Positions 1 to 8,340 of a DNA stretch of 28,467 bases are shown here, in pieces. The number at the start of each line of letters is the position of its first letter. Within the stretch, counting starts at the first letter, position 1. The stretch is from Pseudomonadota bacterium (GTDB taxonomy: Bacteria > Pseudomonadota > Alphaproteobacteria > Ferrovibrionales > Ferrovibrionaceae). Below the pieces are notes generated by a model. The model worked only from the letters and a program-made list of their open reading frames with translations. It did not search any database and had not been told where the DNA came from. A program made the translations under genes and the position numbers. The DNA is taken from positions 1 through 28,467 of the forward strand of contig JAEYTW010000116.1 in assembly GCA_023433835.1 (NCBI GenBank), written 5' to 3'.

Positions 1-1983
1 GTCCATGCCGAGAAGGCGGCCCGCGCCGAAGCCGAGGCGGCCGCGCGGGCAAAGGCGGCGTTCCTGGCGATGATGAGCCACGAGATCCGCACGCCGATGA
101 ACGGCGTGATGACGATGGCCGAGATCCTCGACCAGACCGAGCTCAATCCCGATCAGAAGCTGATGACCCAGACCGTGCGCCAGTCGGCCCGCGCGCTGCT
201 GACGGTGATCAACGACGTCCTCGACTTCTCCAAGATCGAGGCCGGGCGGATGACCATCGCCCATGAACCCTTCGATCTCGTCGGGCTGATCGAGGCGGTG
301 GCCGACCTCCTGGCCCCGCGGGCCGAGGAAAAGGGCCTGGCCTTCCACCTCGATCTCGCCGCCGACCTGCCGCGCCGTGTCGTCGGCGATCCCGACCGCG
401 TGCGCCAGCTGTTGCTCAACCTCGCCGCCAACGCGGTCAAGTTCACCGAGCGCGGCCATGTCCTGGTTCAGGCGCGGATGAGCGGCGGGCAATTGCGCGT
501 GCTGGTCGAGGATACCGGCATCGGCCTGTCGGAAGACCAGATCGCGCTGTTGTTCCAGCCCTTCGCCCAGGCCGACTCATCGACCGCGCGGCGCTTCGGC
601 GGCACCGGTCTCGGCCTGTCGATCTGCAAGCGCCTTGCCGACCTGATGGACGGCGACATCGGCGTCGATGCCACGCCGGGACAGGGTGCCCGATTCTGGT
701 TTGCCGTGCCGCTCGGGGTCGACGACGAGAATGCCTGGGCGCCGGAAGAGGACATCGCGGCGACCCGCGTGGCGCTGGCCGGCTACGGCACGCTGGAGGC
801 GGGCATTCTCGGCCGCTACCTCGCCGCTGCCGGCATCGCCCCGCCGCTGCCGATCAATGCGCTGCTGCCCGGCCAGGAAGTCGATCTGATCCTGGTCAAC
901 GGCCGCGACGGGCTGGCGCCGGGCGATCCGCTGATCGCCGCGGCCTCGACCCGTCGTGAAGCCCTCGTGGTCGTCACCGCGCCGCATATCGCGATGTCGA
1001 CCCTGCAGGCCTCGGGCCGCGCCTACGGCCTGTTCGCGCGCAAGACCTCGCTGACGGCGCCCGTGCATGTGCGGCGGTTGTGGGCGGTGGCGGCCGCAGC
1101 CCTCGGCCTGCGCCCGGTCGAGGCGCTGGCCCGCCAGAGCGAGGAGCAGCCCCGCTTTCGCCCGCCTGCCCTCGATCAGGCCCGCGCGGCCGGCGCGACG
1201 ATCCTGGTGGCCGAGGACAACGATACCAACCAGCTCGTCATCGCCCGCGTGCTCGACCGCCTGGGCTTTGCCCATCGCATGGCGCCCGACGGTTTCGCCG
1301 CCCTCGAACTCTACCGCCAGGACCGCTTCGGCCTGCTCCTGACCGACTTCCACATGCCGGGCATGGACGGCTTCGACCTGACCCGGGCGATCCGCGAGAT
1401 CGAGGCGGCCGAGGGCCGACGGCGCCTGCCGATCATCGCGCTGACCGCCGACGCGATGCCGGGCATCGAGGAGCGTTGCCTCGACGTCGGCATGGACGGC
1501 TATCTGCGCAAGCCGATAGAGATCCCGCTGCTCGATACCATGCTGGCCCGCTTTCTGCCGGCCGCCCTGCCGCTGCGCCAGCCGTTTGGCACGGCGGCCG
1601 ATCCCGCCCCGGCCGTGGTCTCCGCGGGCGAGGACGGCGTGCTCGATCTTTCCCGCCTGATCCGCGCCTTCGGCGCGTTCGACGACGATGCCGCCGCCAC
1701 ACTTGCCGGGTTCGTCAGCGGCCTGGGGACCAAGCTTGCCGCGATCGAGCGCGCGGTGGCCGCCGCCGATCTCGACGGCGTCCGTGCCGAGGCCCATGCG
1801 CTGAAGGGCGCGGCGCGCAATATCGGCGCCGGGGTACTGGGTACCCTCTGCGCCGAACTGCAGAAGGCGGCGACACGTGACGACGAGGGGGCGGTGCGCC
1901 AGGTCGCCCTGATGCTGCCCGACGCGATCGCGGCGGTGCGGCAGGCTGCCGCGCCCTGGGCCGCGCGCGCGGGCGCGCGCTGA
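1..1983 (+). CDS. Hybrid sensor histidine kinase, 3' part (5' end outside window)
   Basis: The reading frame is open from the first base, so the N-terminal sensor part is missing; residues are numbered from the first codon seen. A charged Ala/Glu/Lys helix leads into the H-box (MMSHEIRTPMN, phospho-acceptor His27). The kinase core follows: N-box near Asn144, G1 DTG 171-173, F-box FQPF and G2 GGTGLGLS 200-207. Residues about 254-368 look like a receiver fold with no clear phospho-Asp, a degenerate receiver. A complete receiver follows (AEDN, Asp449 in LLLTDFHMPGMDG, Lys504), then an HPt domain with His599 in AHALKGAARNIGA. This is the His-Asp-His layout of BarA/ArcB-type kinases and implies transfer to a separate regulator, which is not in the window. 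Signal and partner are unknown. The last codons are an alternating GC tract. Confidence 0.93.
   Translation, partial: VHAEKAARAEAEAAARAKAAFLAMMSHEIRTPMNGVMTMAEILDQTELNPDQKLMTQTVRQSARALLTVINDVLDFSKIEAGRMTIAHEPFDLVGLIEAVADLLAPRAEEKGLAFHLDLAADLPRRVVGDPDRVRQLLLNLAANAVKFTERGHVLVQARMSGGQLRVLVEDTGIGLSEDQIALLFQPFAQADSSTARRFGGTGLGLSICKRLADLMDGDIGVDATPGQGARFWFAVPLGVDDENAWAPEEDIAATRVALAGYGTLEAGILGRYLAAAGIAPPLPINALLPGQEVDLILVNGRDGLAPGDPLIAAASTRREALVVVTAPHIAMSTLQASGRAYGLFARKTSLTAPVHVRRLWAVAAAALGLRPVEALARQSEEQPRFRPPALDQARAAGATILVAEDNDTNQLVIARVLDRLGFAHRMAPDGFAALELYRQDRFGLLLTDFHMPGMDGFDLTRAIREIEAAEGRRRLPIIALTADAMPGIEERCLDVGMDGYLRKPIEIPLLDTMLARFLPAALPLRQPFGTAADPAPAVVSAGEDGVLDLSRLIRAFGAFDDDAAATLAGFVSGLGTKLAAIERAVAAADLDGVRAEAHALKGAARNIGAGVLGTLCAELQKAATRDDEGAVRQVALMLPDAIAAVRQAAAPWAARAGAR
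1963..1980. repeat. Alternating GC dinucleotide palindrome at the 3' end of the kinase gene
   Basis: GCGCGCGC, two G residues, then GCGCGCGC immediately before the kinase stop codon. It encodes an Ala/Arg tail. It could form a short-looped hairpin or a Z-DNA-prone tract. There is no T-run after it, so it is not a standard terminator. Confidence 0.5.
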
Positions 1984-2044
1984 CGGGAACCCGACTTTCC
2001 TGCTAGCGTTTCCTTCGGTCCCAGCTTGACCGGAGGATCGGGCC

Positions 2045-4675
2045 TTGGCCGGCATCGCCACCTACAACCGCAAGCGCGACTTCTCCAGGACGGCGGAACC
2101 GGAAGGCAAGGTTTCGGCGCCGTCGAGGGGCGATCCGCATTTCGTCATCCAGAAACACGACGCCAGCCGCCTGCACTACGATTTCCGGCTGGAGATCGAC
2201 GGCGTCCTGTGCAGCTGGGCCGTGCCCAAGGGACCCTCGCTCGACCCTGGCGAAAAGCGGCTGGCCGTCCGTACCGAAGACCATCCGATGGCCTATGGCG
2301 GTTTCGAGGGCACGATCCCGGAAGGCGAATATGGCGGCGGCACCGTCATGCTGTGGGATGAAGGCACGTTCAAGCCGATTGGCAATGCGCGCGAGGGGCT
2401 GAAGAAGGGCGACCTGAAATTCGAACTGCACGGCCGGCGCCTGCGCGGCAGCTTCGTGCTGGCCCGGATGCGGCCGCGGCCTAAGGAGAAGGGTGAGAAC
2501 TGGCTTTTGATCAAGCATCGCGACGTCGAGGCCAAGCCCGGCTCGGGCGATGCCGTGGTGCGCGAAAACACGGTCTCGGTGAAGACCGAGCGGGAAATGA
2601 CCGAGATTGCCAAGGGCTCGAAGACCTGGCACTCCAACCGTGCCGGAAAGAAGGCTGCGCCCAAGCCCAAGGCTAAGCCGAAACCGGTGGCGAAGATCGA
2701 TGTCGCCAGGCTGAAAGGCGCCCGCAAGGCCCGCCTGCCTCAGAAGATGGCGCCGCAGCTGGCCACCTTGATCGAAGAGACGCCGCCGGGCAGCGACTGG
2801 CTGTCGGAGATCAAGTTCGACGGCTATCGCATGCTGGCCCGCATCGAGGACGGCGAGGTCAGGATCTTCAGCCGCAATGGCCTGCCCTGGGAAAAGAAGC
2901 TGCCCAGGATCGCCAGGTCGCTTGGCCGGCTGAAGGTCGCAAGCGCCTGGCTCGACGGCGAGATCGTCGTGCTGGACGAGGACGGACGCTCCAGCTTCAG
3001 CCGGCTGAAGAACGCGCTGGGCGGCGAGCAGAGGGATATCTTCTTCTTCCTGTTCGACATTCTGCATCTCGACGGCTTCAGCCTGATGGAATGCCGCCAG
3101 GACGACCGCAAGGCGGTGCTGGAACAGGTGCTGGGCCCGGAGCCGCCGACCTGGCTCAAATACTCCGACCACATGGAAGGCCTGCCCGATCGTATCCGCC
3201 AGCGCGCTTGCGAGATGCATCTGGAGGGCATCATCGTCAAGGCAGCCGATGCCCCTTACCGCCAGCAGCGGACGCGCAGCTGGCTCAAGCTGAAATGCAT
3301 TCAGCGCGAGGAATTCGTCGTCGTCGGCTTCACCGATCCGCAAGGCAGCCGCGAGGGATTCGGCGCGCTGCATCTCGGCTACTACGACGCCGACGGCAAG
3401 CTGCACTATGCCGGCGGCTGCGGCAGCGGCTTCAACACGAAGATGCTGAACGACCTGCACGCCCGGCTGGAAGCCTCGGTGCGCAAGATCCCGCCCAGCA
3501 TCCTGATCCACGGCGACGGCCCGCCCAAGCGATTGAACTGGGTCAAGCCCGAGATCGTCGTCGAGACCCAGTTCACCGAATGGACCGACGGCGGCTCGGT
3601 GCGCCATTGCGTGTTTCTCGGCGTGCGCGACGACAAGACCCCGTCCGACGTCGTGCGCGACCCGCCGACCGAGCCGATCGGTCGCTTCTCGGGCGCGGGC
3701 ACGGTCGTCACCGCGGTGGCGGCGAAGCCGAAGAAAAAGACCAAGCCGAAAGCGGCCAAGGACAAACCCGTGGCACCCGCGGTGATCGACAATCGCCGGG
3801 ACGACGCCGAAGGCGTGCGGCTGACCCATCCGGACAAGCTGCTCTGGCCCGACGAAAAGATCACCAAGGCCGATCTTGCCGCCTACTGGATGCGCGCCGG
3901 CGTGCATGCCCTGCCCCACATTGCCGGGCGGCCGCTGGCCCTGGTGCGCTGCCCCGACGGCATCAAGGGCGAGCAGTTCTTCCAGAAAAAGGTCTCCCCC
4001 GGTTTCCCGCGCCAGATCGAGGACCTGACGATCGGCGACGAGCAGGTGATCGCCATCCGCGATGCCGACGGCCTGCGGGCGCTGAGCCAGATGGCGGCGA
4101 TCGAGATCCATCCCTGGGGCTCGACGGTCGAGGATATCGAGCGGCCGACCTATATCGTCATCGATCTCGATCCCGATACCGGCCTCGACTTCGAGGATGT
4201 GATCGACGCCGCCCACCAGGTGCGTGACGCCTTGAAGACGGCGGGCCTGGCCAGCTTCTGCAAGACCACCGGCGGCAAGGGCCTGCATGTCGTGGTGCCG
4301 TTCCGCCCGACGCTGGAATGGGACGACGCCAAGGCCTTCGCCCGCTCCATCGCCACTGCCTTCACCAGGGCCGAGCCCAAGCGTTTCATCGACGTTGCCG
4401 CGAAGAAATCGCGCGGCGGCCGCATCTTCATCGATTACCTGCGCAACGGTCGCGGCGCGACCGCCGTGGCGCCGTTCAGCCCGCGGGCCCGGCCGGGCGC
4501 CACCATCGCCATGCCGCTGACCTGGGCGCAGGTCAAGCCGGGGCTGGACCCGGCCGACTACACCATCGAGTCTTCCGACAGGCAGCTCGCCGCCGGCGCT
4601 GCCGCCTGGAAGGATTTCTTCAGCACCGATCAGGTCCTGTCGGCGAAGATCCGCCAGGCCTTCGCCAAGCTCTGA
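2045..4675 (+). CDS. ligD: Multifunctional ATP-dependent DNA ligase LigD (NHEJ)
   Basis: This 876-residue protein carries all three LigD activities in the order phosphoesterase, ligase, polymerase, as in Pseudomonas LigD. The phosphoesterase domain (about 28-160) shows QKHDASRLHYDFRLE with His38, His44, Asp46 and Arg48, plus His80 and Tyr84. The ligase domain (about 230-530) has the nucleotidyl-transferase motif KFDGYR with the adenylated Lys257. The primase/polymerase domain (about 590-870) starts VRLTHPDKLLWP and has the metal-binding IDLDPD (Asp707, Asp709). Lys/Pro/Ala-rich linkers (about 200-217 and 560-578) separate the domains. It seals double-strand breaks after end processing and fill-in, recruited by Ku. 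The start is TTG, chosen because GGAGG at 2032-2036 lies 8 bases upstream and the N-terminus matches the family. The ku gene follows after 13 bases, so the two are almost certainly co-transcribed. Confidence 0.97.
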   Translation: MAGIATYNRKRDFSRTAEPEGKVSAPSRGDPHFVIQKHDASRLHYDFRLEIDGVLCSWAVPKGPSLDPGEKRLAVRTEDHPMAYGGFEGTIPEGEYGGGTVMLWDEGTFKPIGNAREGLKKGDLKFELHGRRLRGSFVLARMRPRPKEKGENWLLIKHRDVEAKPGSGDAVVRENTVSVKTEREMTEIAKGSKTWHSNRAGKKAAPKPKAKPKPVAKIDVARLKGARKARLPQKMAPQLATLIEETPPGSDWLSEIKFDGYRMLARIEDGEVRIFSRNGLPWEKKLPRIARSLGRLKVASAWLDGEIVVLDEDGRSSFSRLKNALGGEQRDIFFFLFDILHLDGFSLMECRQDDRKAVLEQVLGPEPPTWLKYSDHMEGLPDRIRQRACEMHLEGIIVKAADAPYRQQRTRSWLKLKCIQREEFVVVGFTDPQGSREGFGALHLGYYDADGKLHYAGGCGSGFNTKMLNDLHARLEASVRKIPPSILIHGDGPPKRLNWVKPEIVVETQFTEWTDGGSVRHCVFLGVRDDKTPSDVVRDPPTEPIGRFSGAGTVVTAVAAKPKKKTKPKAAKDKPVAPAVIDNRRDDAEGVRLTHPDKLLWPDEKITKADLAAYWMRAGVHALPHIAGRPLALVRCPDGIKGEQFFQKKVSPGFPRQIEDLTIGDEQVIAIRDADGLRALSQMAAIEIHPWGSTVEDIERPTYIVIDLDPDTGLDFEDVIDAAHQVRDALKTAGLASFCKTTGGKGLHVVVPFRPTLEWDDAKAFARSIATAFTRAEPKRFIDVAAKKSRGGRIFIDYLRNGRGATAVAPFSPRARPGATIAMPLTWAQVKPGLDPADYTIESSDRQLAAGAAAWKDFFSTDQVLSAKIRQAFAKL

Positions 4676-4688
4676 GGAGGAACGGGAT

Positions 4689-5639
4689 ATGGCCAGGCGT
4701 TCGAAACAGGCTTCGCGTCCGCTGTGGCGCGGCTATCTCAAGCTCTCGCTGGTCTCCTGCCCGATCGCCGTCTTCAACGCGATTACGGAGTCCGAGGATA
4801 TCCATCTCAACTTCCTCAACCCCGAGACCGGCAACCGGATCCGCTATCAGGTGATCGATGCGGAGACCGATGAACTGGTCGATCGCGCCGACCTGGTGCG
4901 GGGCTACCAGTTCCAGAAGGATCGTTATGTCACCCTGACCGAAGACGAGCTCGACGAACTCAAGATCGAAAGCTCGGAGGTGATGAAGGTCGAGGAATTC
5001 GTGCCGCTGACCGAAATCCCCGAGATGTATTTCGAGCGCGGCTACTACATCGTGCCGGACGGCGAAGCGGGCGAGGAAGCCTATGCCGTCATCCGCGAGG
5101 CGATGGCGAAGTCAGGCATGTTCGCCATCACCCGAGCGGTGATCGCCCGCAAGGAACGGGTCATCGCGCTGAAGGCTTCGGGGCGCGGTATCGTCGGCCA
5201 TGCGCTGCGCGAGGAAACGGATATCCGGCCGGAAAAGGAATTCTTCGGCGGCATCGCGGCGACCAGGCCGGACAAGGATGCGCTGGCCATCGCCCTGCAG
5301 CTGGTCGAGCAGAAGACGACCAGCTTCGCTCCCGCCAGGTTCGAGGATCGCTACGAAGCCAGGCTGCGCCAGCTGATCGATGCCAAGCTCGAAGGGGTCG
5401 AGCTCGAGCCCGAGGAGATCGAGGAAGCGCCGAAGGTGACGAGCCTGATGGATGCGCTGAAGCGCAGCCTGGCCGAGGGCAAGGGCGCCCGGCGCGGGCC
5501 GTCGAACGACAATGACGGCGATGACCGCCCGGCGAAAAAATCCGCGATGGTGCACAAGCTGCCGGCACCGAAGAAGAAGGCGGCGGCAAAGAAGTCGACC
5601 GCGCCCAAGAAGTCGGCGAAGTCGCGTCGGCGCGCCTAA
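4689..5639 (+). CDS. ku: Ku protein, DNA end-binding (NHEJ)
   Basis: This 316-residue bacterial Ku begins RPLWRGYLKLSLVSCPIAVF, the usual start of the Ku beta-barrel. It continues through the conserved region with KSGMFAITRAVIARKERV. Ku homodimers ring broken DNA ends and recruit LigD. The core fold runs to about residue 255. A long basic tail follows (about 265-316, rich in Lys, Ala and Pro), the extended C-terminus that in other bacterial Ku proteins binds DNA and affects threading. A strong GAGGAGG overlaps the ligD stop just upstream of the ATG, consistent with coupled translation. The TAA stop (5637-5639) interlocks with the TAG stop of the convergent gene (5636-5638). Confidence 0.97.
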   Translation: MARRSKQASRPLWRGYLKLSLVSCPIAVFNAITESEDIHLNFLNPETGNRIRYQVIDAETDELVDRADLVRGYQFQKDRYVTLTEDELDELKIESSEVMKVEEFVPLTEIPEMYFERGYYIVPDGEAGEEAYAVIREAMAKSGMFAITRAVIARKERVIALKASGRGIVGHALREETDIRPEKEFFGGIAATRPDKDALAIALQLVEQKTTSFAPARFEDRYEARLRQLIDAKLEGVELEPEEIEEAPKVTSLMDALKRSLAEGKGARRGPSNDNDGDDRPAKKSAMVHKLPAPKKKAAAKKSTAPKKSAKSRRRA

Positions 5640-6412
5640 CGGTCGAGTTTCGACCATGCCTCGCGCAGCGCGGGCGATAGTTCGGTGCCGTAGTAAGCTT
5701 GTTGGGGCACGACGAAAGCGCCATCGGTCGTGCGTCGAGCGAGGAGCATAAGGCCCGAATACGCGCTGAGACGGCTTTCGAGGGCCATTTCTACATAAGC
5801 CTCCCGCGAGGCAATCGGCACCAGCCTGGAGGGTTTAACGCTGGAATCGACATAGGAAAACATCAGGATCTGGTAACTGTTCGCCGCGCAGAGATCGAAC
5901 AAGAAGGTCGGATGGTAATTGTAAAATCCGTGATCGTAACAACCCTGGTTGGGCAGTGCGTGATACATGATCCCGCCCGGTAGGGTCAGGTCGTGCATGT
6001 TCCGGAAAAACTGGGCTTGATTGAAGATGTGTTCCGCCGTGCCGATATTGGTCGTGACCTCGAACCGGCGGTCCAACGAGACCGGATGGTTAAGATCGTA
6101 TGGCAGCGAGGCCTGCGTGCCATGGAGATCGATTGCAAGATAGTCCCGAATGCCGAAGATGATCTGGTAGAACAGTTTCGCGACCTCGAAGGTCTTGGAC
6201 TTGTCGTTCAACACAAGCGACTGCTGCTGCACCCAGGCGACGAAGCCCGGGTCACGCTGGCAGAGAGCGGCGATCCGCGGCAGGTCCGACACCCCGATAT
6301 CACCGAACCATTCCTGCTCTCCGAATTCGAGCATGGCGGGGATACCATACGGGAAACAGCCGCGAGCAGCAGCTTCCAACAAAAACGAGACATGGGCGTG
6401 CGCGAGGGCCAT
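5636..6412 (-). CDS. Methyltransferase-like protein of unknown function
   Basis: The ATG at 6412 (258 residues) is preferred over an upstream in-frame TTG at 6454, because AGGA sits 8 bases upstream of the ATG and the TTG has no ribosome site. The middle resembles the SAM-dependent methyltransferase fold: NIGTAEHIFNQ (about 122-132) looks like the post-motif segment, followed by HDLTLPGGIMYHALP (about 140-154) and HGFYNYHPTFL (about 161-171). The usual glycine-rich SAM loop is not obvious, so activity is uncertain. Similar proteins often sit near glycan or secondary-metabolism genes, which are absent here. Base composition differs: several 60-base stretches (5821-5940, 6001-6060, 6121-6180) are only about 47-50% GC by hand count, against roughly 55-70% around it. 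That suggests later acquisition. It converges on ku with overlapping stop codons. Confidence 0.7.
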   Translation of the reverse strand: MALAHAHVSFLLEAAARGCFPYGIPAMLEFGEQEWFGDIGVSDLPRIAALCQRDPGFVAWVQQQSLVLNDKSKTFEVAKLFYQIIFGIRDYLAIDLHGTQASLPYDLNHPVSLDRRFEVTTNIGTAEHIFNQAQFFRNMHDLTLPGGIMYHALPNQGCYDHGFYNYHPTFLFDLCAANSYQILMFSYVDSSVKPSRLVPIASREAYVEMALESRLSAYSGLMLLARRTTDGAFVVPQQAYYGTELSPALREAWSKLDR

Positions 6413-6524
6413 GGGGCGGATCCTAGCGCACGTCTCGTGGCGCAACACGTTCAAAATCGAAGGGAACCCGCTGGTTTCAGGTCAGTTTTCCTGCAGACGG
6501 ACCAACCGCAGCAGGAGAAACCCA

Positions 6525-7163
6525 ATGGCCAAGCGCGCCACCAGGACATCCGCCCCCGCCGCCCGCAAGACCAAGACCGCCCGCACCCCCGCCACCGCCC
6601 GCCGCAAGACAGCGGCGCCGCGGCGCAAGGCGGGCGGTCTCGGCCTGACCAGCATCACGCCGACGCTGACCAGGCTTGCCAAGGAAATGATGGCGGCCCT
6701 GTCCAGCGCCATCGCGCCCGAAGACGCGATCGGCCTGCTGAAGGCCGATCACCGCAAGGTCGAGCAGCTCTTCAAGGATTTCGAAGCCGCCGAGCGTAAC
6801 GCCGAGAAGGGCAAGCTCGCCGCCCAGATCTGCCTGGAGCTGCGCGTTCATGCCAAGATCGAGGAAGAACTGCTCTATCCGCCGGCGCATGAGAAGATCG
6901 AGGAAGACATCGTCGACGAGGCGATGGTCGAACATGCCGGCGCCAAGAACCTGATCAAACAGATCGAGGTCATGAAGCCCGGCGAGCATCTCTATGACGC
7001 CAAGGTCAAGGTGCTGAGCGAATACATCAAGCACCACGTCAAGGAAGAGGAGAACGAGATGTTCCCGCAGCTGCGCCAGAGCGGGATGGATCTCACCGAA
7101 CTCGGCGGCAGGCTGAAGGCGCGCAAGCAGCAGTTGCTCGAACAGCTGTCGGCCAAGCGATAA
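6525..7163 (+). CDS. Hemerythrin HHE domain-containing protein with basic N-terminal tail
   Basis: The ATG at 6525 is chosen because AGGAG (6513-6517) lies 7 bases upstream; the frame extends further 5' but has no family-like sequence there. The 212-residue product starts with about 38 residues rich in Lys, Arg, Ala, Pro and Thr, a histone-H1-like tail that could bind nucleic acid. A four-helix HHE domain covers about 65-190. Candidate di-iron ligands are His76 (KADHRKVE), His109 and Glu113 (VHAKIEEELLYP), His137 (MVEHAG) and His170/171 with Glu174-176 (YIKHHVKEEENEMFP). HHE proteins bind a di-iron centre and serve in oxygen or nitrogen-oxide sensing, iron handling or stress defence. Position near ligD-ku hints at a stress role, but this is inference. 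The promoter region is shared with the divergent methyltransferase-like gene. Confidence 0.9.
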   Translation: MAKRATRTSAPAARKTKTARTPATARRKTAAPRRKAGGLGLTSITPTLTRLAKEMMAALSSAIAPEDAIGLLKADHRKVEQLFKDFEAAERNAEKGKLAAQICLELRVHAKIEEELLYPPAHEKIEEDIVDEAMVEHAGAKNLIKQIEVMKPGEHLYDAKVKVLSEYIKHHVKEEENEMFPQLRQSGMDLTELGGRLKARKQQLLEQLSAKR

Positions 7164-7179
7164 GCCTTGCACCTCGCTC

Positions 7180-7219
7180 CGCTCCTCCCGATGCTGCTCG
7201 CCAGCCATCGGGAGGAGCG
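7180..7219 (+). promoter_or_regulatory. Strong hairpin that covers the Shine-Dalgarno of the next gene
   Basis: A perfect 14-bp inverted repeat, CGCTCCTCCCGATG (7180-7193) and CATCGGGAGGAGCG (7206-7219), with a 12-base loop. The right arm contains GGAGGAG (7211-7217), the ribosome site of the ATG at 7223. It may act as a terminator for the hemerythrin gene, though no T-run follows. If transcribed into the reductase mRNA it would hide the ribosome site. Confidence 0.65.
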
Positions 7220-7222
7220 GGA

Positions 7223-8251
7223 ATGGAGCATCGCAGATTAGGCGCGTCGGGCCTGAACGTGCCGGCATTGAGCTTCGGCACGGCGACCTTCGGGGGCCAA
7301 GGCGACTTCTACAAGGTCTGGGGCTCGACCGATGCGGCCGAGGCCACCCGGCTTGTCGACATCGCGCTCGATGCCGGCGTCTTCCTGTTCGATACCGCCG
7401 ACAGTTACTCTGCGGGTATGGCCGAGGAAATCCTCGGCGCCGCCATTGCCGGACGGCGTTCCCAGGTGTTGATCTCCACCAAATCGACCTTCCGCCTGGG
7501 CCCGGGTCCGAACGATGTCGGCTCGTCGCGCCACCGGCTGGTCGCGGCCTGCGAGGCCAGCCTGCGGCGGCTGGGAATCCACCATATCGACCTCTGGCAG
7601 ATGCATGGCTTCGACGCGGCGACGCCGCTTGAGGAAACCATGCGCGCGCTCGACGATCTTGTCGGTGCCGGCAAGGTACGTTACGTCGGCTGCTCGAATT
7701 TCTCCGGCTGGCATCTGATGAAGGCGCTGGCGATCAGCGAGCGACATGGCTGGGTGCGCCATGTCGCGCACCAGGCCTATTACTCGCTGATCGGCCGCGA
7801 CTACGAGGCCGAGCTGATGCCGCTGGCCCTGGACCAGGGCGTCGGCACGGTAGCCTGGAGCCCCCTGGCCGGTGGCCTGCTCTCAGGGAAGGTGGGCCGC
7901 GACCGGCCGCCGGCGGAAGGCACCCGCATGGCCGTGCAGGATGGCCCGGGCAGGCATTATCCGCGCGAGCAGCTCTATGCCGTCATCGACCAACTTGCCG
8001 CGATCGCGGCCGAGGTCGGCCGCAGCGTGTCGCAGGTGGCGCTGAACTGGGTGATGCATCGGCCGACCGTCGCGACCGTGGTGATCGGCGCCCGCACCGA
8101 GGCGCAGTTGCGCGACAACTTGGGCGCGGCATCGTTTCGCCTGAGCGCCGAGCAGATCGCCCGGCTCGACAAGGTCAGCGCCCGGCCCCTGCCCTATCCC
8201 TACTGGCACCAGCGCCTGACGTTGCCGGACCGCAACCCGCCGCCGGTGTGA
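7223..8251 (+). CDS. Aldo/keto reductase
   Basis: This 342-residue NADPH-dependent oxidoreductase of the AKR (beta/alpha)8 barrel opens MEHRRLGASGLNVPALSFGT, the standard start of this subfamily. The catalytic tetrad is present: Asp57 and Tyr62 (FDTADSYS), Lys87 (STKSTF) and His128 (WQMHGFD). AWSPLAGGLLSGK (about 211-223) and VIGARTEAQLRDNL near the end form the cofactor phosphate-binding region. It should reduce aldehydes or ketones to alcohols; the substrate cannot be read from sequence. A second aldo/keto reductase with the same landmarks lies at 17039. The ATG is preceded by GGAGGAG, 5 bases away, inside the hairpin. The gene stands alone, followed by a repeat cluster. Confidence 0.94.
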   Translation: MEHRRLGASGLNVPALSFGTATFGGQGDFYKVWGSTDAAEATRLVDIALDAGVFLFDTADSYSAGMAEEILGAAIAGRRSQVLISTKSTFRLGPGPNDVGSSRHRLVAACEASLRRLGIHHIDLWQMHGFDAATPLEETMRALDDLVGAGKVRYVGCSNFSGWHLMKALAISERHGWVRHVAHQAYYSLIGRDYEAELMPLALDQGVGTVAWSPLAGGLLSGKVGRDRPPAEGTRMAVQDGPGRHYPREQLYAVIDQLAAIAAEVGRSVSQVALNWVMHRPTVATVVIGARTEAQLRDNLGAASFRLSAEQIARLDKVSARPLPYPYWHQRLTLPDRNPPPV

Positions 8252-8260
8252 TAGGAAAAT

Positions 8261-8280
8261 CGTCATTCCGGCGAAAGCCC
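8261..8280. repeat. REP-like palindromic repeat copy 1 (partial)
   Basis: CGTCATTCCGGCGAAAGCCC. It matches the outer half of the repeat units at 8322, 9809 and 9885, with CGTCAT-CC-GGCGAA-GCC in common. It lies 10 bases after the reductase stop. Confidence 0.7.
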
Positions 8281-8321
8281 AAGGCGCTGACTTAAGCTCG
8301 AAACGGTGAGTTGAAACCAAT

Positions 8322-8340
8322 CGTCGCCCCGGCGAAGGCC
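8322..8340. repeat. REP-like repeat copy 2, left half, interrupted by the insertion sequence
   Basis: CGTCGCCCCGGCGAAGGCC. Its continuation, GGGGCCCAGGG, lies at about 9768-9778 on the far side of the IS. The repaired 30-bp unit is inverted relative to the copy at 9809-9838 and matches it at 26 of 30 positions. Confidence 0.8.
8331..8339. repeat. Target-site duplication, left copy
   Basis: GGCGAAGGC is repeated exactly at 9758-9766. The match extends one further base (C), which can be counted either as duplication or as the first base of the element. A 9-bp duplication is in the range known for IS4-family elements. Confidence 0.8.

Noticed and set aside
1963..1980. GC-alternating tract as the terminator of the hybrid kinase gene
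   Set aside because: It lies within the coding sequence and no U-tract follows.
577..2061. 494-codon open frame on the minus strand opposite the hybrid kinase
   Set aside because: Shadow of the kinase gene; no domain-like sequence.
2003..4288. 761-codon open frame on the minus strand opposite ligD
   Set aside because: Stop-free antisense frames are expected in GC-rich coding DNA; the product is low-complexity and His/Asp/Arg-rich, and ligD is unmistakable on the other strand.
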